Source: Gimesia alba (GTDB lineage: Bacteria; Planctomycetota; Planctomycetia; Planctomycetales; Planctomycetaceae). From it: DNA of 64,000 bases. The number at the start of each line of letters is the position of its first letter. The first letter of the stretch is position 1. The position numbers and the translations under genes are program-made. Where the stretch lies: positions 2,955,546 to 3,019,545 of the forward strand of contig NZ_CP036269.1 in assembly GCF_007744675.1 (NCBI RefSeq), read 5' to 3'. Of the stretch, positions 52,117 to 61,802 are shown piece by piece. A model generated the notes under the pieces. It saw nothing but the letters and a program-made list of their open reading frames with translations, was not told the DNA's origin and did no database searches.

Positions 52117-53046
52117 ATGTCGTTTAGAATTCTGATCTTCATTGGTTTATGTGTTTGGGGTACATCCATCGAGCCTGCCTGTTGTCAGTCTCAGAATATT
52201 GATGCTCGGACAGTGGATACCTCTGAAAAAGTCAACAATCATGCGCGATTTCATTCACTGAGCCGCCCGGGTTTGCACAATGTGTTTCAAATAGACGATC
52301 AGGTTTATTCGGGCAGTGGTCCTGAAGGGAAACAGAGTTTTGACGCTCTGAAGAAAATGGGGATCAAAACCATCATCAGTGTGGATGGCACCCAGCCGAA
52401 TTTGAAGCTGGCGAAAGCAGCCGGGATGAAATACATCCATATCCCGATCGGCTATGATGGAATTTCTGAAGACGCAAGTCTGTCGTTTCTGCGTGCGGCG
52501 AAAGAAGTAAAAGGCCCCGTTTATATTCATTGTCATCATGGTCGGCATCGGGGACCAGCGGCCGCAGCGATGGTCGGCCTGTGTCGGGGGAGTCTCGATA
52601 AACAACGTGCCTTGCTGTTTTTGGGTCAGGCCGGGACCAGTAAGGATTATTCAGGTCTCTGGAAAGATATCAGGCAGTTTCAAGTTCCCGCTGAGGGGAC
52701 TCCGTTGCCCGAGTTGGTTGAGTCAGCCCCTGTCGAACCAATGGTGACTGCGATGGCTCAGATCAGCCATTATTACGAGGAATTGCTTAAAAAGGCGGAG
52801 GGTACGCCTCGAGATGAGAAGAACGCAATGCGGATCTCTGTGCTGTTGCGCGAAGAGTTTCACGAGTCCTTGCGAAAACATTCTGATGATTACGATGACA
52901 CGTTTAAGAAATGGATGCGTGAATCAGAAATGGAAATCAAGCAACTGGAAGCGGAACTCAAGCAGGGAAATCAGAAACAGGTGAGTGCCCGATTGAAACA
53001 GTTCAAGTCACAGTGTAAGCGCTGTCACAAAGCGTATCGGAATTAA
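52117..53046 (+). CDS. Exported tyrosine-phosphatase-fold protein with C-terminal cytochrome c'-like heme motif
   Basis: A 309-residue exported protein with two parts. After a signal peptide (about 1-24) a dual-specificity phosphatase-like domain covers about 50-190; its P-loop HCHHGRHRG has the CX5R motif, Cys139 to Arg145. The second part (about 205-309) is four-helical and ends CKRCHKAYRN, a c-type heme attachment motif (Cys300, Cys303, His304) positioned as in cytochromes c' and c556. The phosphatase fold is one thing and heme the other; I know no characterised protein with both. It is followed, 10 bp away on the opposite strand, by the transglutaminase-like gene. Function unknown. Confidence 0.82.
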   Translation: MSFRILIFIGLCVWGTSIEPACCQSQNIDARTVDTSEKVNNHARFHSLSRPGLHNVFQIDDQVYSGSGPEGKQSFDALKKMGIKTIISVDGTQPNLKLAKAAGMKYIHIPIGYDGISEDASLSFLRAAKEVKGPVYIHCHHGRHRGPAAAAMVGLCRGSLDKQRALLFLGQAGTSKDYSGLWKDIRQFQVPAEGTPLPELVESAPVEPMVTAMAQISHYYEELLKKAEGTPRDEKNAMRISVLLREEFHESLRKHSDDYDDTFKKWMRESEMEIKQLEAELKQGNQKQVSARLKQFKSQCKRCHKAYRN

Positions 53047-53056
53047 GCTTCCTTTT

Positions 53057-54742
53057 CTATTCCGTCTCTTTCCAGACCAGTTGCACTTCAAGCCCTTTCC
53101 CTTTCTTTTGGGGAGGCGGAGTCAATTTCATCTCGAACTGATTGTTGGTCTTTTGCAGATGCGCCAGAGCCCGCGGAGCAAACTGGAAGATCCATTCTGA
53201 ATTCAATTGACTGATGGACTCTGCCGGGTCGCCGCCGTTGGAATTTTCGATTCGAATAAAGCAGTCATAAACGGCCGTGGGTTGGCTTTGAATCCATTGA
53301 TCGAGTGAAATGGCGAGTGTCTGGTTTGTTAGAACGCCCTCCAGTTTGTGCCATGACTTTGCATCAGGGGACACAAAAACAGAGGGAGTGGGAGCGTTCG
53401 ACTTCAGTTCCAACTCAAATTTGCCTTTGAGCAGAACATAAGGCCAACTGAGATGCCATTGTCGCTGGTTCGGGGCTGTTTGTTTAAGCGTCTGCAGCTG
53501 GCGGACCGTTCGATTTAACGTTCCGTTGCCCACGATGGGAGGTCGGGATTGATCTGTCGCATTTTTCTGATGCACATACTCTGGAGCGGTGAAGCGAAAC
53601 TCCACTCGGTCCAGCGGTTCCAGCATGGGAGTCAGAGTGGAGTCTTTGATTTTCGGTTGTCGTTCTGACGCCCGGTTATTGTTTGTTGAAGTGTAGAGGT
53701 CGGCAATCAATTGGGAGGGGCTGCCAATCGGATCCCGGGGCGTTTTGGTAATCAGTTCCGGGTGTTGCGCCAGCTCTTCTACGCCTGCGATGATTCCCCT
53801 TGAATTGCGATAAACGACTTGATGATCGGGATCAAACATGTGCCATTTCCCATCATAAAACGCTTCGGCCACGACGTGCCCCGATAGTCCCCAGACACGA
53901 CTCCGCAACCCTGCTTTCCGGGCGAGCACTACGAAGTTGGTGGCGCAGTCATCACAGAATCCGTAACCATAGACATTGAGGAACTTGACCGGGTCATGTA
54001 GTTCATCCCCCTGCTCTGCCGGGGTAAAGTGATACCGCCAGTCAACCAGAAACTTCCAGATGGCGAGGGCTTTTTCTTCTTCTTTCATTCCCGGTGTTAA
54101 AATACTGGCCAGCATCGCTTTCTGGCTGGTCAGGTCAGGAGTGCCTTTTCGTTTCCAGTGGAGCGCAATTTTGTTTTGGGGATCAAGGTTTTGCCAGATC
54201 AGTTTAAGGGGCTGAATCTGTCGATCGGGGACTGTTGGAAATTGGATTGAAGACTGCGCTGCAGACAAGACAAAGGAACTTTGTTGCTCCGTATAGGATT
54301 CCTGATTAACCAGTTCATATTTTTTGCCGTTTGTTTTGGGGTTGGAAGCATCACTGGATGAAAAATAAAGCGTAGTCGGGGTCCAGTGGCTATAGTGTCC
54401 CCTGCCCTGTTCGCGGATCAGTTGGTGGCGCGCGTGGGGATGTGAAAGTGGTTTGCCGTCTTCCAGCAAAACGCAGTTTGATTTCGATTTGCGGTCTGCG
54501 TTCCGCGGAATGACCAGTCGCGCAACATAACAGGAGCCTTGTTCGTGTGACATCGCATCAGGAGTAATCAACTCGCGAATCGTTTCCGCTTTGACCGTTG
54601 ACTGGATTGCCGGCTGAAGCGTGTCTCGCTGGCTGTTTTCAGTCTGCTGAGATTGATCAGAGTACACAACTGCCAACTGACCGTTTGAAACGAACAAGAG
54701 TGTTGGAAAGAACTGAAAGAATAGTAGTAGTTGTTTCTTCAT
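53057..54742 (-). CDS. Exported transglutaminase-like protein
   Basis: A 561-residue exported protein with signal peptide (about 1-22). A transglutaminase-like cysteine-protease-fold domain lies at about 215-335. Its triad can be placed: Cys in YGYGFCDDCATNF, His in GLSGHVVAEAF and Asp in WHMFDPDHQV. N- and C-terminal flanks are beta-rich and match nothing I recognise. Such proteins may act as proteases or amidases on extracellular peptides. The gene converges with the phosphatase-cytochrome gene and is divergent from the alpha/beta hydrolase gene at 54861. Confidence 0.83.
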   Translation of the reverse strand: MKKQLLLFFQFFPTLLFVSNGQLAVVYSDQSQQTENSQRDTLQPAIQSTVKAETIRELITPDAMSHEQGSCYVARLVIPRNADRKSKSNCVLLEDGKPLSHPHARHQLIREQGRGHYSHWTPTTLYFSSSDASNPKTNGKKYELVNQESYTEQQSSFVLSAAQSSIQFPTVPDRQIQPLKLIWQNLDPQNKIALHWKRKGTPDLTSQKAMLASILTPGMKEEEKALAIWKFLVDWRYHFTPAEQGDELHDPVKFLNVYGYGFCDDCATNFVVLARKAGLRSRVWGLSGHVVAEAFYDGKWHMFDPDHQVVYRNSRGIIAGVEELAQHPELITKTPRDPIGSPSQLIADLYTSTNNNRASERQPKIKDSTLTPMLEPLDRVEFRFTAPEYVHQKNATDQSRPPIVGNGTLNRTVRQLQTLKQTAPNQRQWHLSWPYVLLKGKFELELKSNAPTPSVFVSPDAKSWHKLEGVLTNQTLAISLDQWIQSQPTAVYDCFIRIENSNGGDPAESISQLNSEWIFQFAPRALAHLQKTNNQFEMKLTPPPQKKGKGLEVQLVWKETE

Positions 54743-54860
54743 AATGAACTCTTGTTTTCGTCAGCAGGAAAAACCTCAGAAAGTAGAATTAAGTTGTTGT
54801 GAATGATATCAGAGATTGATGATAATGCATTCGTATTTCTATTTATTTGATTGGTATGCT

Positions 54861-56000
54861 ATGCGATTGTTATATCTATGTCTACTTATGTGTTTGTTCT
54901 GCAGCATTTCATTTCAAAGTAGGATTGAGGCAGACGAGCCCGCTGTCAGAAAACGTTCTGAGCCTGTCAAAATCAGTTCCAGTTGGGACGATCTACTTGA
55001 AGGAGTCGAAACGCCTGAAGAGTGGGTTGCACGTAAAAAAATCCTCCGGCAACGTTATCTGGAACTGATTCGTGATCAGTTTAAACCCAAAAAGCCGGCG
55101 TTGGAAATCCAGTTTCATGACACGGTGATTGTCGACGGTGTCTATCGAAGACAATTGATTAGTTATCAGGTCGAAGAGGGAGAACGGGCACATGCGTTTC
55201 TAGGCGTTCCCCTGACTCTCAAAGGACCTGCGCCAGCCGTCGTCGCTTTGCATGGAACCTATGCCAAAGGCAAGCAGCGTGCGGCGGGGTTAGTTGATAA
55301 TCCGGATAAAGCGTATCTGGATCATTTATGTCGCCGGGGATATGTCGTGATTGCGCCCGACCATTTTGTCGCAGGTCATCGGATACCGGATGCGGGCCCT
55401 TATGACACCGAGGAGTTCTACAAAAAACATCCGGAGTGGACTGCAGTCGGAAAATTTACCTATGAGCATTCGATTGCCATTGATGTACTTGAAACATTGA
55501 GAGAGGTGAACCCGGAACGAATTGGAGTCCTCGGACATTCTCTGGGAGGTCACGGCTCCCTGTTTCTGGCCGCCTACGATGAACGGGTCAAAGCCGCTGC
55601 GGGAAACTGCAGTGCGTCGTTTTTCCGGCAGAATTCGAAAGTCGAAGCCTGGTCTCGCGACCATTGGTATGTTTATTTTAAGCATATTCGCCCGGGATTA
55701 TTAAAGGGAGAGTTGCCTCCCATCGATTTTCATGAAATCATGGCACTGGTTGCACCGCGTGCCTTTCTTGACTTATCGGGACTCAATGATGGAGATCCTC
55801 TGACGCAACGACAGCGGATACTGATGTTGCTGAAGGTCATGGATGTGTATGAACTGGAGAAGGCTCCCCAGAACTTTGCTTTCTTCGTACATGGCAAAGG
55901 GCATTCGGTCGCACATGAATCACGAGAATTGATGTATGGCTGGATGGATACCCATTTAAAGCCTGCCTCAGCGACGAAAACAAAGCTTGTGGTTCCATAA
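54861..56000 (+). CDS. Exported alpha/beta hydrolase (dienelactone hydrolase/acetyl-esterase-like)
   Basis: A 379-residue alpha/beta hydrolase. The nucleophile elbow GVLGHSLGGHGS carries the catalytic Ser; the Asp is in DLSGLNDGD and the His in GKGHSVAHES. A hydrophobic leader (MRLLYLCLLMCLFCSISF) suggests export. It resembles the large family of planctomycete acetyl-xylan-esterase/dienelactone-hydrolase-like proteins; substrate unknown. ATG 54861 fits the leader peptide best; ATG 54819 and TTG 54816 are alternatives, and no SD decides between them. Confidence 0.84.
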   Translation: MRLLYLCLLMCLFCSISFQSRIEADEPAVRKRSEPVKISSSWDDLLEGVETPEEWVARKKILRQRYLELIRDQFKPKKPALEIQFHDTVIVDGVYRRQLISYQVEEGERAHAFLGVPLTLKGPAPAVVALHGTYAKGKQRAAGLVDNPDKAYLDHLCRRGYVVIAPDHFVAGHRIPDAGPYDTEEFYKKHPEWTAVGKFTYEHSIAIDVLETLREVNPERIGVLGHSLGGHGSLFLAAYDERVKAAAGNCSASFFRQNSKVEAWSRDHWYVYFKHIRPGLLKGELPPIDFHEIMALVAPRAFLDLSGLNDGDPLTQRQRILMLLKVMDVYELEKAPQNFAFFVHGKGHSVAHESRELMYGWMDTHLKPASATKTKLVVP

Positions 56001-56067
56001 GCCTCATATATCACAATTCGAGTTTTTTATTGGTCACCCTGACACATCAGTCGAAAAGAGGAATTAG

Positions 56068-56544
56068 ATGGAGCTAATCGTAATCAGGCATGGAAAAGCG
56101 GAAAATGCAGGTGTGGTTTCCGGCGGTGATTCTGCTCGCCCTTTGACCGAGCACGGCAGTCACCAGTTTCGCAAAGTGGCGAAATGGATCGGTAAGCATC
56201 AAAGTGCGCCCGATCTCATCTTGCATAGTCCACTGGTTCGAACGACGCAGACAGCTCAGATTTTACGGGATGTTGTGGAATTGAGCGAAGACCTGTGCTG
56301 TCCCCAGAATTGGCTGGGATTTGGACTGAATCTGGATGCACTCATCTCTCATGTTCGATCAACGGCCTGTGAACGTATTGCGATTGTTGCACATATGCCG
56401 GATGTGGCACGCTGTACTGCCGACCTGATCGGCGGCGGCTCGATTACATTTAAACCCGGAAATGCGGCCTGCATTCAGTTTGATTCGCTGATTGGAATCG
56501 GACAAGGCAGTTTGAAATGGCATCTGAGCGCCCCGCTATTTTAA
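56068..56544 (+). CDS. sixA: Phosphohistidine phosphatase SixA
   Basis: Histidine-phosphatase-superfamily protein of 158 residues. The catalytic RHG is in VIRHGKAENAG near the N-terminus, the second Arg in HSPLVRTTQTA and the second His in IVAHMPDVAR. The size and VIRHGxA start fit SixA, which dephosphorylates His on phosphotransfer proteins. GAGGAATTAG precedes the ATG. It follows the alpha/beta hydrolase by 67 bp, without an obvious functional relation. Confidence 0.9.
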   Translation: MELIVIRHGKAENAGVVSGGDSARPLTEHGSHQFRKVAKWIGKHQSAPDLILHSPLVRTTQTAQILRDVVELSEDLCCPQNWLGFGLNLDALISHVRSTACERIAIVAHMPDVARCTADLIGGGSITFKPGNAACIQFDSLIGIGQGSLKWHLSAPLF

Positions 56545-56619
56545 GCGCAGCGATTGGAGCGACGCGATTGAATCGGAATCGTGATACGCGAAGCAGGCAG
56601 AGTGAGTCTTTGCCGGCGA

Positions 56620-57291
56620 TTATGCATGGCCGTCTGTGAATAGTGCGAGCAGCACCGGATCGGCCAGTGTGTTCGCAACCAGATTCGCGGCGCTGAAATC
56701 GCCGTAGTCGCTGTATTCATGAGGAATGGAAACGACATAAGCACCTGAGGCGGCTCCGGACTTGGTGCCCGCTTCGCTGTCTTCCAGAACCAGCATCTGT
56801 TTCGGATCGACTTTGAGTCTCTCAGCGGCAGTCAGATAAATTTCGGGATGGGGTTTGCCGTGCGTTACATCTTCCGCCGTTAAAGTGATCGGAAAACGAT
56901 GCGCCAGGTCAAATTCTTTCAGTAACATTTCCAGATAAGGTCGCGGTGAAGAGGTCGCAACACATTTGGGGATCTCCAGTTCGTCCAGATAATCCAGGAG
57001 TTCAAACAACCCGTGCATCGGCTTTAAGTGCTGATGCAGCAATGAGTGAAAGATTTCCTGGCTTTCCACCCAAAGCTCATGCGGATCTTCCGGTTCGTGC
57101 AGATGACTGGAAAGGTGTGCAAATCCTTCCAGCGCACGGCGGCCCATCATGCCTTTCAGGATCTCTTCAGTCATTTCTTTACCCCGACGCTGCAGCAATG
57201 CATCGCCTGAAAGAAAAAAAACGTGCTCAGTATTAAACATGAGTCCGTCCAGATCAAAGGCCACAGCCTGGATGTGGGGTTTATCTGACAT
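56620..57291 (-). CDS. HAD-superfamily phosphatase (beta-phosphoglucomutase-like)
   Basis: A 223-residue HAD phosphatase, subfamily IA with a helical cap. Motif I AFDLDGLMFNTEHV, with two Asp, begins at about 11; motif II is ATSSPRPYL, motif III Lys in HGKPHPEIY and motif IV LEDSEAG. It resembles YcjU/PGMB-like enzymes, with phosphatase or mutase activity on sugar phosphates; no sugar-metabolism gene is adjacent. It is divergent from nothing close and precedes, on the same strand, only the sixA convergent gap. The glcF gene lies 86 bp upstream. Confidence 0.9.
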   Translation of the reverse strand: MSDKPHIQAVAFDLDGLMFNTEHVFFLSGDALLQRRGKEMTEEILKGMMGRRALEGFAHLSSHLHEPEDPHELWVESQEIFHSLLHQHLKPMHGLFELLDYLDELEIPKCVATSSPRPYLEMLLKEFDLAHRFPITLTAEDVTHGKPHPEIYLTAAERLKVDPKQMLVLEDSEAGTKSGAASGAYVVSIPHEYSDYGDFSAANLVANTLADPVLLALFTDGHA

Positions 57292-57377
57292 AGTGCCATT
57301 CTTTAAAAACTGTTGGAGAGAAGAAACGCTTCAGGTGAAGAATAGTACTTTGGGGAGCGCGGATCAACTTAGCGTGT

Positions 57378-58739
57378 TTACAGTGTCGGTTTTTGATTTC
57401 GATAGCTGAGATCCAGAATTTCCATCGGATGCGCCACCCAGAGCGGCTTGTGTGCCTGACGTAATTTTGAATCGATCTGTAAAGTACAGCCGACATTACC
57501 ACTGATGACGACATCGGCTCCGGTGTCGAGAATATTTTTCAATTTCCGTTGGCCCAGCTGATCTGCCATCTCGGGCTGGGTCAGATTATAGCTGCCCGCT
57601 GCACCACAGCAGATGGTGGACTCATTCAGTGGAATCAGTTCCAGTCCCGGAACCAGTTCGAGCAGCTTGCGGGGCTGGTTCTGGATTCTTTGTGCATGCA
57701 CCAGATGACAGGCATCGTGGTAGGTCGCCCGGATCGGAATTTCGCCTTCCGGCGCAATCGGGCCCAGTTCAAACAGGAATTCAGAGACATCGCGAAATTT
57801 CGTCGCCAGTTGTTTCAGCTTTTCGACCTGTTCTGCCGGGACCCCTTGGGTTTCTTCTGCGATGTGGCCGTAATCTTTGAGCATGGCACCACAGCCCGCG
57901 ACATTGACAATAATCGCATCGATGTTATCCAGGTCAAAGGCTGTCAGATTCTGTAGCGCGAACGCGATGGCCTGCTCATCAGCGCCGCTGTGATAATGAA
58001 TGGCGCCACAACAGCCTTGAGTGCGCGGGACAATTACTTCACAGCCGTTGGCTTGTAACACACGGGCCGTCGCATGATTCACATGGCTGTACATGGCTTC
58101 AGAAACACAGCCGGTGAAGAGTGCGACGCGGGCCCGTTGCGTTCCTTTGGCGGGTAGGATTTCGGGCAACGCCGGTTCCGCAGGCTGAAGGCGCGGCAGC
58201 AAATCATTCATGCGTCTTAATTTGGCAGGCAGCAGGTAAGGCAGCCCTAAGGCATTGATCACTTTGTCGAGCTTTAAAAACTGCATGAGACGTGCCGGCA
58301 AGAGCGTCCAGCGAATGCGGTTTGGATAGGGAAAGAGGCGATAGAGGATCCAGCGGTGGAACCAGTCGTTCTGGGGCCCAGCTCCGTCTGCGGATTCCAT
58401 TTTGTGGACATCGACACGAAAGGGCTCGATTAAACGCCCGTAATCGACACCCGATGGGCAGGCCGACTCGCAACTGCGACAGTCCAGACAGAGATCAAGG
58501 TGCCCCCGGACGGCGTCGGAGAGCTCGATACGCTGATCCACGATGGCCCGCATCAGATAGATGCGTCCACGGGGGCTGTCATTTTCGTTACCCGTTTCCA
58601 GATACGTCGGACAGGCGGCGGTACAGAGACCGCAGTGGATGCAGTCCAGAAAGTTCTCATAGGGGATCTGCGAACCGGGGACCTGTTCTGGATCTTTGGA
58701 GAAGACAGACGAATTGGAGGGGGAACTACCGGGTTTCAT
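57378..58739 (-). CDS. glcF: Glycolate oxidase iron-sulfur subunit GlcF
   Basis: Fe-S subunit of membrane-associated glycolate dehydrogenase, 453 residues. Two [4Fe-4S] ferredoxin-like motifs occur near the N-terminus: CIHCGLCTAACP (about 33-44) and CLDCRSCESACPSG (about 83-96). Two CCG domains follow, with CCGAIHYHSG and CCGAAGSYNL, as in GlcF and heterodisulfide reductase subunits. It accepts electrons from the GlcD/E flavoprotein part. Third gene of the glcDEF operon, 57 bp after glcE. Confidence 0.95.
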   Translation of the reverse strand: MKPGSSPSNSSVFSKDPEQVPGSQIPYENFLDCIHCGLCTAACPTYLETGNENDSPRGRIYLMRAIVDQRIELSDAVRGHLDLCLDCRSCESACPSGVDYGRLIEPFRVDVHKMESADGAGPQNDWFHRWILYRLFPYPNRIRWTLLPARLMQFLKLDKVINALGLPYLLPAKLRRMNDLLPRLQPAEPALPEILPAKGTQRARVALFTGCVSEAMYSHVNHATARVLQANGCEVIVPRTQGCCGAIHYHSGADEQAIAFALQNLTAFDLDNIDAIIVNVAGCGAMLKDYGHIAEETQGVPAEQVEKLKQLATKFRDVSEFLFELGPIAPEGEIPIRATYHDACHLVHAQRIQNQPRKLLELVPGLELIPLNESTICCGAAGSYNLTQPEMADQLGQRKLKNILDTGADVVISGNVGCTLQIDSKLRQAHKPLWVAHPMEILDLSYRNQKPTL

Positions 58740-58796
58740 ATATTCACTCGTATGAGATGATGCGTTCGATTAAATGACGATGACAATGCTATCGGG

Positions 58797-60047
58797 TTAT
58801 GCTTCTACCAGTTCTGAAAATCGTTGTGCATTCAAAAGTTGGTCGGGATCTAATGCATTTTTAAGTTGTTGCATTAAAGCCCACCCGGATGGAGCAGAAC
58901 AAAACAGCGGGAGTGACTCAGCCCACTCTGATTCACATTGATAAATGGTTAAATGTCCGGTCTGGGGAGAAATCGCTTTCTGTAATTGCTGCAGTATTTG
59001 TTGGACATCTTCCAGAGAACTCGCGGAATCGGGTAAGTGACCGAAGACAATTCCATCTGCGGCATGTGCCTGAACGGCAATATTCAGTTGTGATGCCGCT
59101 TCCACAAATTTCATCATTTGCGACGGGAGCAAAACGGCTTTCAGTGTGACAGGATCATCTGAGGATGTCTGGTATTCTGTGAATGCGTTATACAGTTTAG
59201 TGGCTTTTTCTGCTCCCACGATTTGGGAACTCAGAGGTGAGAATGTTTTCCATTCTTCCCGGATTTGGTCTGCTTGCCAGTTAACGACATTGGCGGGACC
59301 TTCGAAACAGACGCAGACAACCTGATGTTCTGAGGGAAGTTCCGAACGCGATTCCGCCGCGATTTGCCGCGCCGCTTTGCTGTTACAGTATTCAACGGCG
59401 GTTGGCCGGGTCCCGGAGGTGACAATTGCTTCCAGGGCACGATCTGCATTTTGAAAGGAGTCAAACGCGAACCAGACCATGCTCATCGTTTCCGGTTTGG
59501 GACGCAGATTCAGTGAGACCTGACTGATGACGGCCAGGGTTCCCAGCGAGCCGACCAGCATTTTGCTCAGATCATAACCGGCGACATTTTTGACCACGCG
59601 TCCCCCGGATTTGAACAGGTTTCCCTTGCCATCAATGGCGGAAATTCCAATGACGTAGTCGCGAATGGTGCCATAGGAAAACCGTCTGGGGCCACAGGTA
59701 TTGGTGGCGATCACACCTCCCACGGTGGCACGGTTCGACTGGGGCACATCGATCGGCAGACGCTGTCCTTCCGCAGACACGATTTCATTGAGTTGATCGA
59801 GCCGCATGCCCGCTTCGACGGTGATCGTCATATCGCGGACGGGATAGTCGATCACCCGATTCAACTGGGACGTACAAATCAGGGTGCCGGATTGACTCGC
59901 AGGGCAACAGACCGACAAAGACGTTCGACCGCCCACAGGGAAAATCTGCTTTTGAGCTGCCGCCGTATTGTCAGTCATGAAGCGGCTCAGCTCAGTCTGC
60001 GATGCGGGAACGAATTCTTCCTGAGAACCGGAATGCGTAGGCGACAT
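58797..60047 (-). CDS. glcE: Glycolate oxidase FAD-binding subunit GlcE
   Basis: FAD-binding (PCMH/VAO fold) subunit of glycolate dehydrogenase, 416 residues. The FAD domain has IDVPQSNRATVGGVIATNT, GPRRFSYGTIRDYVIG and GGRVVKNVAGYDLSKML, a block diagnostic for GlcE. The C-terminal half is shorter and more variable than in GlcD, and lacks its catalytic residues. AAAGAAG precedes the ATG. It lies between glcD (70 bp upstream) and glcF. Confidence 0.94.
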   Translation of the reverse strand: MSPTHSGSQEEFVPASQTELSRFMTDNTAAAQKQIFPVGGRTSLSVCCPASQSGTLICTSQLNRVIDYPVRDMTITVEAGMRLDQLNEIVSAEGQRLPIDVPQSNRATVGGVIATNTCGPRRFSYGTIRDYVIGISAIDGKGNLFKSGGRVVKNVAGYDLSKMLVGSLGTLAVISQVSLNLRPKPETMSMVWFAFDSFQNADRALEAIVTSGTRPTAVEYCNSKAARQIAAESRSELPSEHQVVCVCFEGPANVVNWQADQIREEWKTFSPLSSQIVGAEKATKLYNAFTEYQTSSDDPVTLKAVLLPSQMMKFVEAASQLNIAVQAHAADGIVFGHLPDSASSLEDVQQILQQLQKAISPQTGHLTIYQCESEWAESLPLFCSAPSGWALMQQLKNALDPDQLLNAQRFSELVEA

Positions 60048-60117
60048 AGGTCTTCTTTCAGTGGCCTTAATAAAAAACGATTGGGAAGCGGATGAACGAG
60101 ACGGAGATTTTCAAACA

Positions 60118-61626
60118 TCAATGTGGTGCACGACGTGCGGGATGCGACTGGACCACCCCTGCTTTCTCATCAGATTGATGCTGAGGCAGAACTTTGTCCC
60201 GGCTGCAGATTTGACGGGGATTAAAAATATCGCGCACCGTTTCCATTGTGTCCAGATCCGTTTCATTGAAGATCCGACTCATAAAGTTGATTTTTTCTAC
60301 ACCAATTCCATGTTCCCCTGTTACACTGCCTCCCAACTCCAGGCACTTTTCGAGGATCTCTTCACTGGCTTCCAGAACTTTCTGGATTTGTTCCTGATCG
60401 CGCTCATCGAACAACAGGATCGGATGCACGTTGCCATCGCCGGCATGGAATACATTCACGATCCGCATGTTGTACTTTTTACTGGTGGCTTCGATGAATT
60501 CGAGGATTTCCGGGAGACGCGTTCGCGGGACTACGCCGTCCTGAGTGCAATAGCTCGGGCTGAGTCGGCCGATGGCGCCAAACGCCTGTTTGCGGCTTTT
60601 CCAGATGAGTTGTCGTTCTTCCGGGGTATCGGCTCTTTGAATTTCCCGGACATTACAGCTTTCACAGATCTCCAGGATCTGACGGACCTCTTCGTCGAGG
60701 GCGATTTCCAGTCCATCGACTTCAATCAGCAAGACGGCACCAGCATCCAGGGGGAAGCCGAAGTGAAATGCTTCTTCGACGGCCTGGATAATTCCATGAT
60801 CCATCATTTCCAGTGCAGACGGAATGATACCTGCAGCGATGATGGCAGAGATGGCGCGAGTGGCATCGGCGATCGTTTGAAATACCGCCAGCATGGTGCG
60901 GTGCGATTCCGGATCGCGGGTGATCCTGACGATGGCTTTGGTACAAATTCCGAATGTGCCTTCGTTGCCGACGTACAGACCATGCAGATCATAACCGGGC
61001 GTTTCTGCCGTGGGGCCACCCAGTTCGATGATCGAACCATCGGGCAAGACTGCTTCCAGTCCGAGGACATGGTTGGTTGTCACTCCATATTTCAGGGTAT
61101 GGGGGCCACCCGAATTCGTCGCAATATTTCCCCCAATGGTACAGGAGCCCTGGCTGGAAGGATCGGGAGCATAGTGATATCCGGTCCCTTTGAGGGCATT
61201 CGTCAGATGCAGATTTACCATGCCTGGTTCCACGATGGCATAGCGGTCTCGCAGGTTGATTTCCAAAATCTGTTTCATCTTGGTCAGAACAATCATGACC
61301 CCGCCGCCAATGGGAAGGCAACCGCCGGAAAGACTGGTACCTGCACCACGGGCCAGAAACGGAACATTGAACTGATTGCAGAGCTTGACGATTTTCGAGA
61401 CCTGCTCGGTCGATGTCGGGAAAATCACGATATCGGGAGCGGATTTATCAACGATGTAACCATCGCATTCGTAGACCAGTAATTCGTCGGCGTTATACAG
61501 GATGTTGGCTTGGCCAACAACTTGTGTTAACTGTTGCACCAATGATGTAAAAGGCGGGCTCCCCGATTTCAGTTCATCTAACGGGGGGGCTTCTTGAGTG
61601 ATCGTCTGGTTGGTGGAATCAACCAT
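60118..61626 (-). CDS. glcD: Glycolate oxidase catalytic subunit GlcD
   Basis: Catalytic FAD subunit of glycolate dehydrogenase, 502 residues, oxidising glycolate to glyoxylate. The FAD-binding fold has FLARGAGTSLSGGCLPIG, DPSSQGSCTIGGNIATNSGG and GLYVGNEGTFGI. The C-terminal catalytic domain has NVFHAGDGNVHP and GGSVTGEHGIGVEK, with the His residues that bind substrate. First gene of the glcDEF operon. Glycolate dehydrogenase salvages the phosphoglycolate and algal glycolate carbon. Malate synthase or glyoxylate genes are not in the window. Confidence 0.96.
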   Translation of the reverse strand: MVDSTNQTITQEAPPLDELKSGSPPFTSLVQQLTQVVGQANILYNADELLVYECDGYIVDKSAPDIVIFPTSTEQVSKIVKLCNQFNVPFLARGAGTSLSGGCLPIGGGVMIVLTKMKQILEINLRDRYAIVEPGMVNLHLTNALKGTGYHYAPDPSSQGSCTIGGNIATNSGGPHTLKYGVTTNHVLGLEAVLPDGSIIELGGPTAETPGYDLHGLYVGNEGTFGICTKAIVRITRDPESHRTMLAVFQTIADATRAISAIIAAGIIPSALEMMDHGIIQAVEEAFHFGFPLDAGAVLLIEVDGLEIALDEEVRQILEICESCNVREIQRADTPEERQLIWKSRKQAFGAIGRLSPSYCTQDGVVPRTRLPEILEFIEATSKKYNMRIVNVFHAGDGNVHPILLFDERDQEQIQKVLEASEEILEKCLELGGSVTGEHGIGVEKINFMSRIFNETDLDTMETVRDIFNPRQICSRDKVLPQHQSDEKAGVVQSHPARRAPH

Positions 61627-61802
61627 TGTTGTGGGATGCTTTCAATGAGACTGAAAGAAAAATAGTTTAGACTTTAAGCTGTATTTTAAAGCAAATCCGG
61701 TCCAGGAATCAATTCTCTGATCGCTGCTTCGTTCAATTCGGATCGTTTAAAATGAGACTCTGGCGAGACAGGCGAAGGATTATGGGTTGCAAAGGGCTCG
61801 AA

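Noticed and set aside
60061-61482. A 473-codon plus-strand frame
   Set aside because: It is antisense to glcD, whose protein has all GlcD motifs; the frame is a shadow due to codon use.
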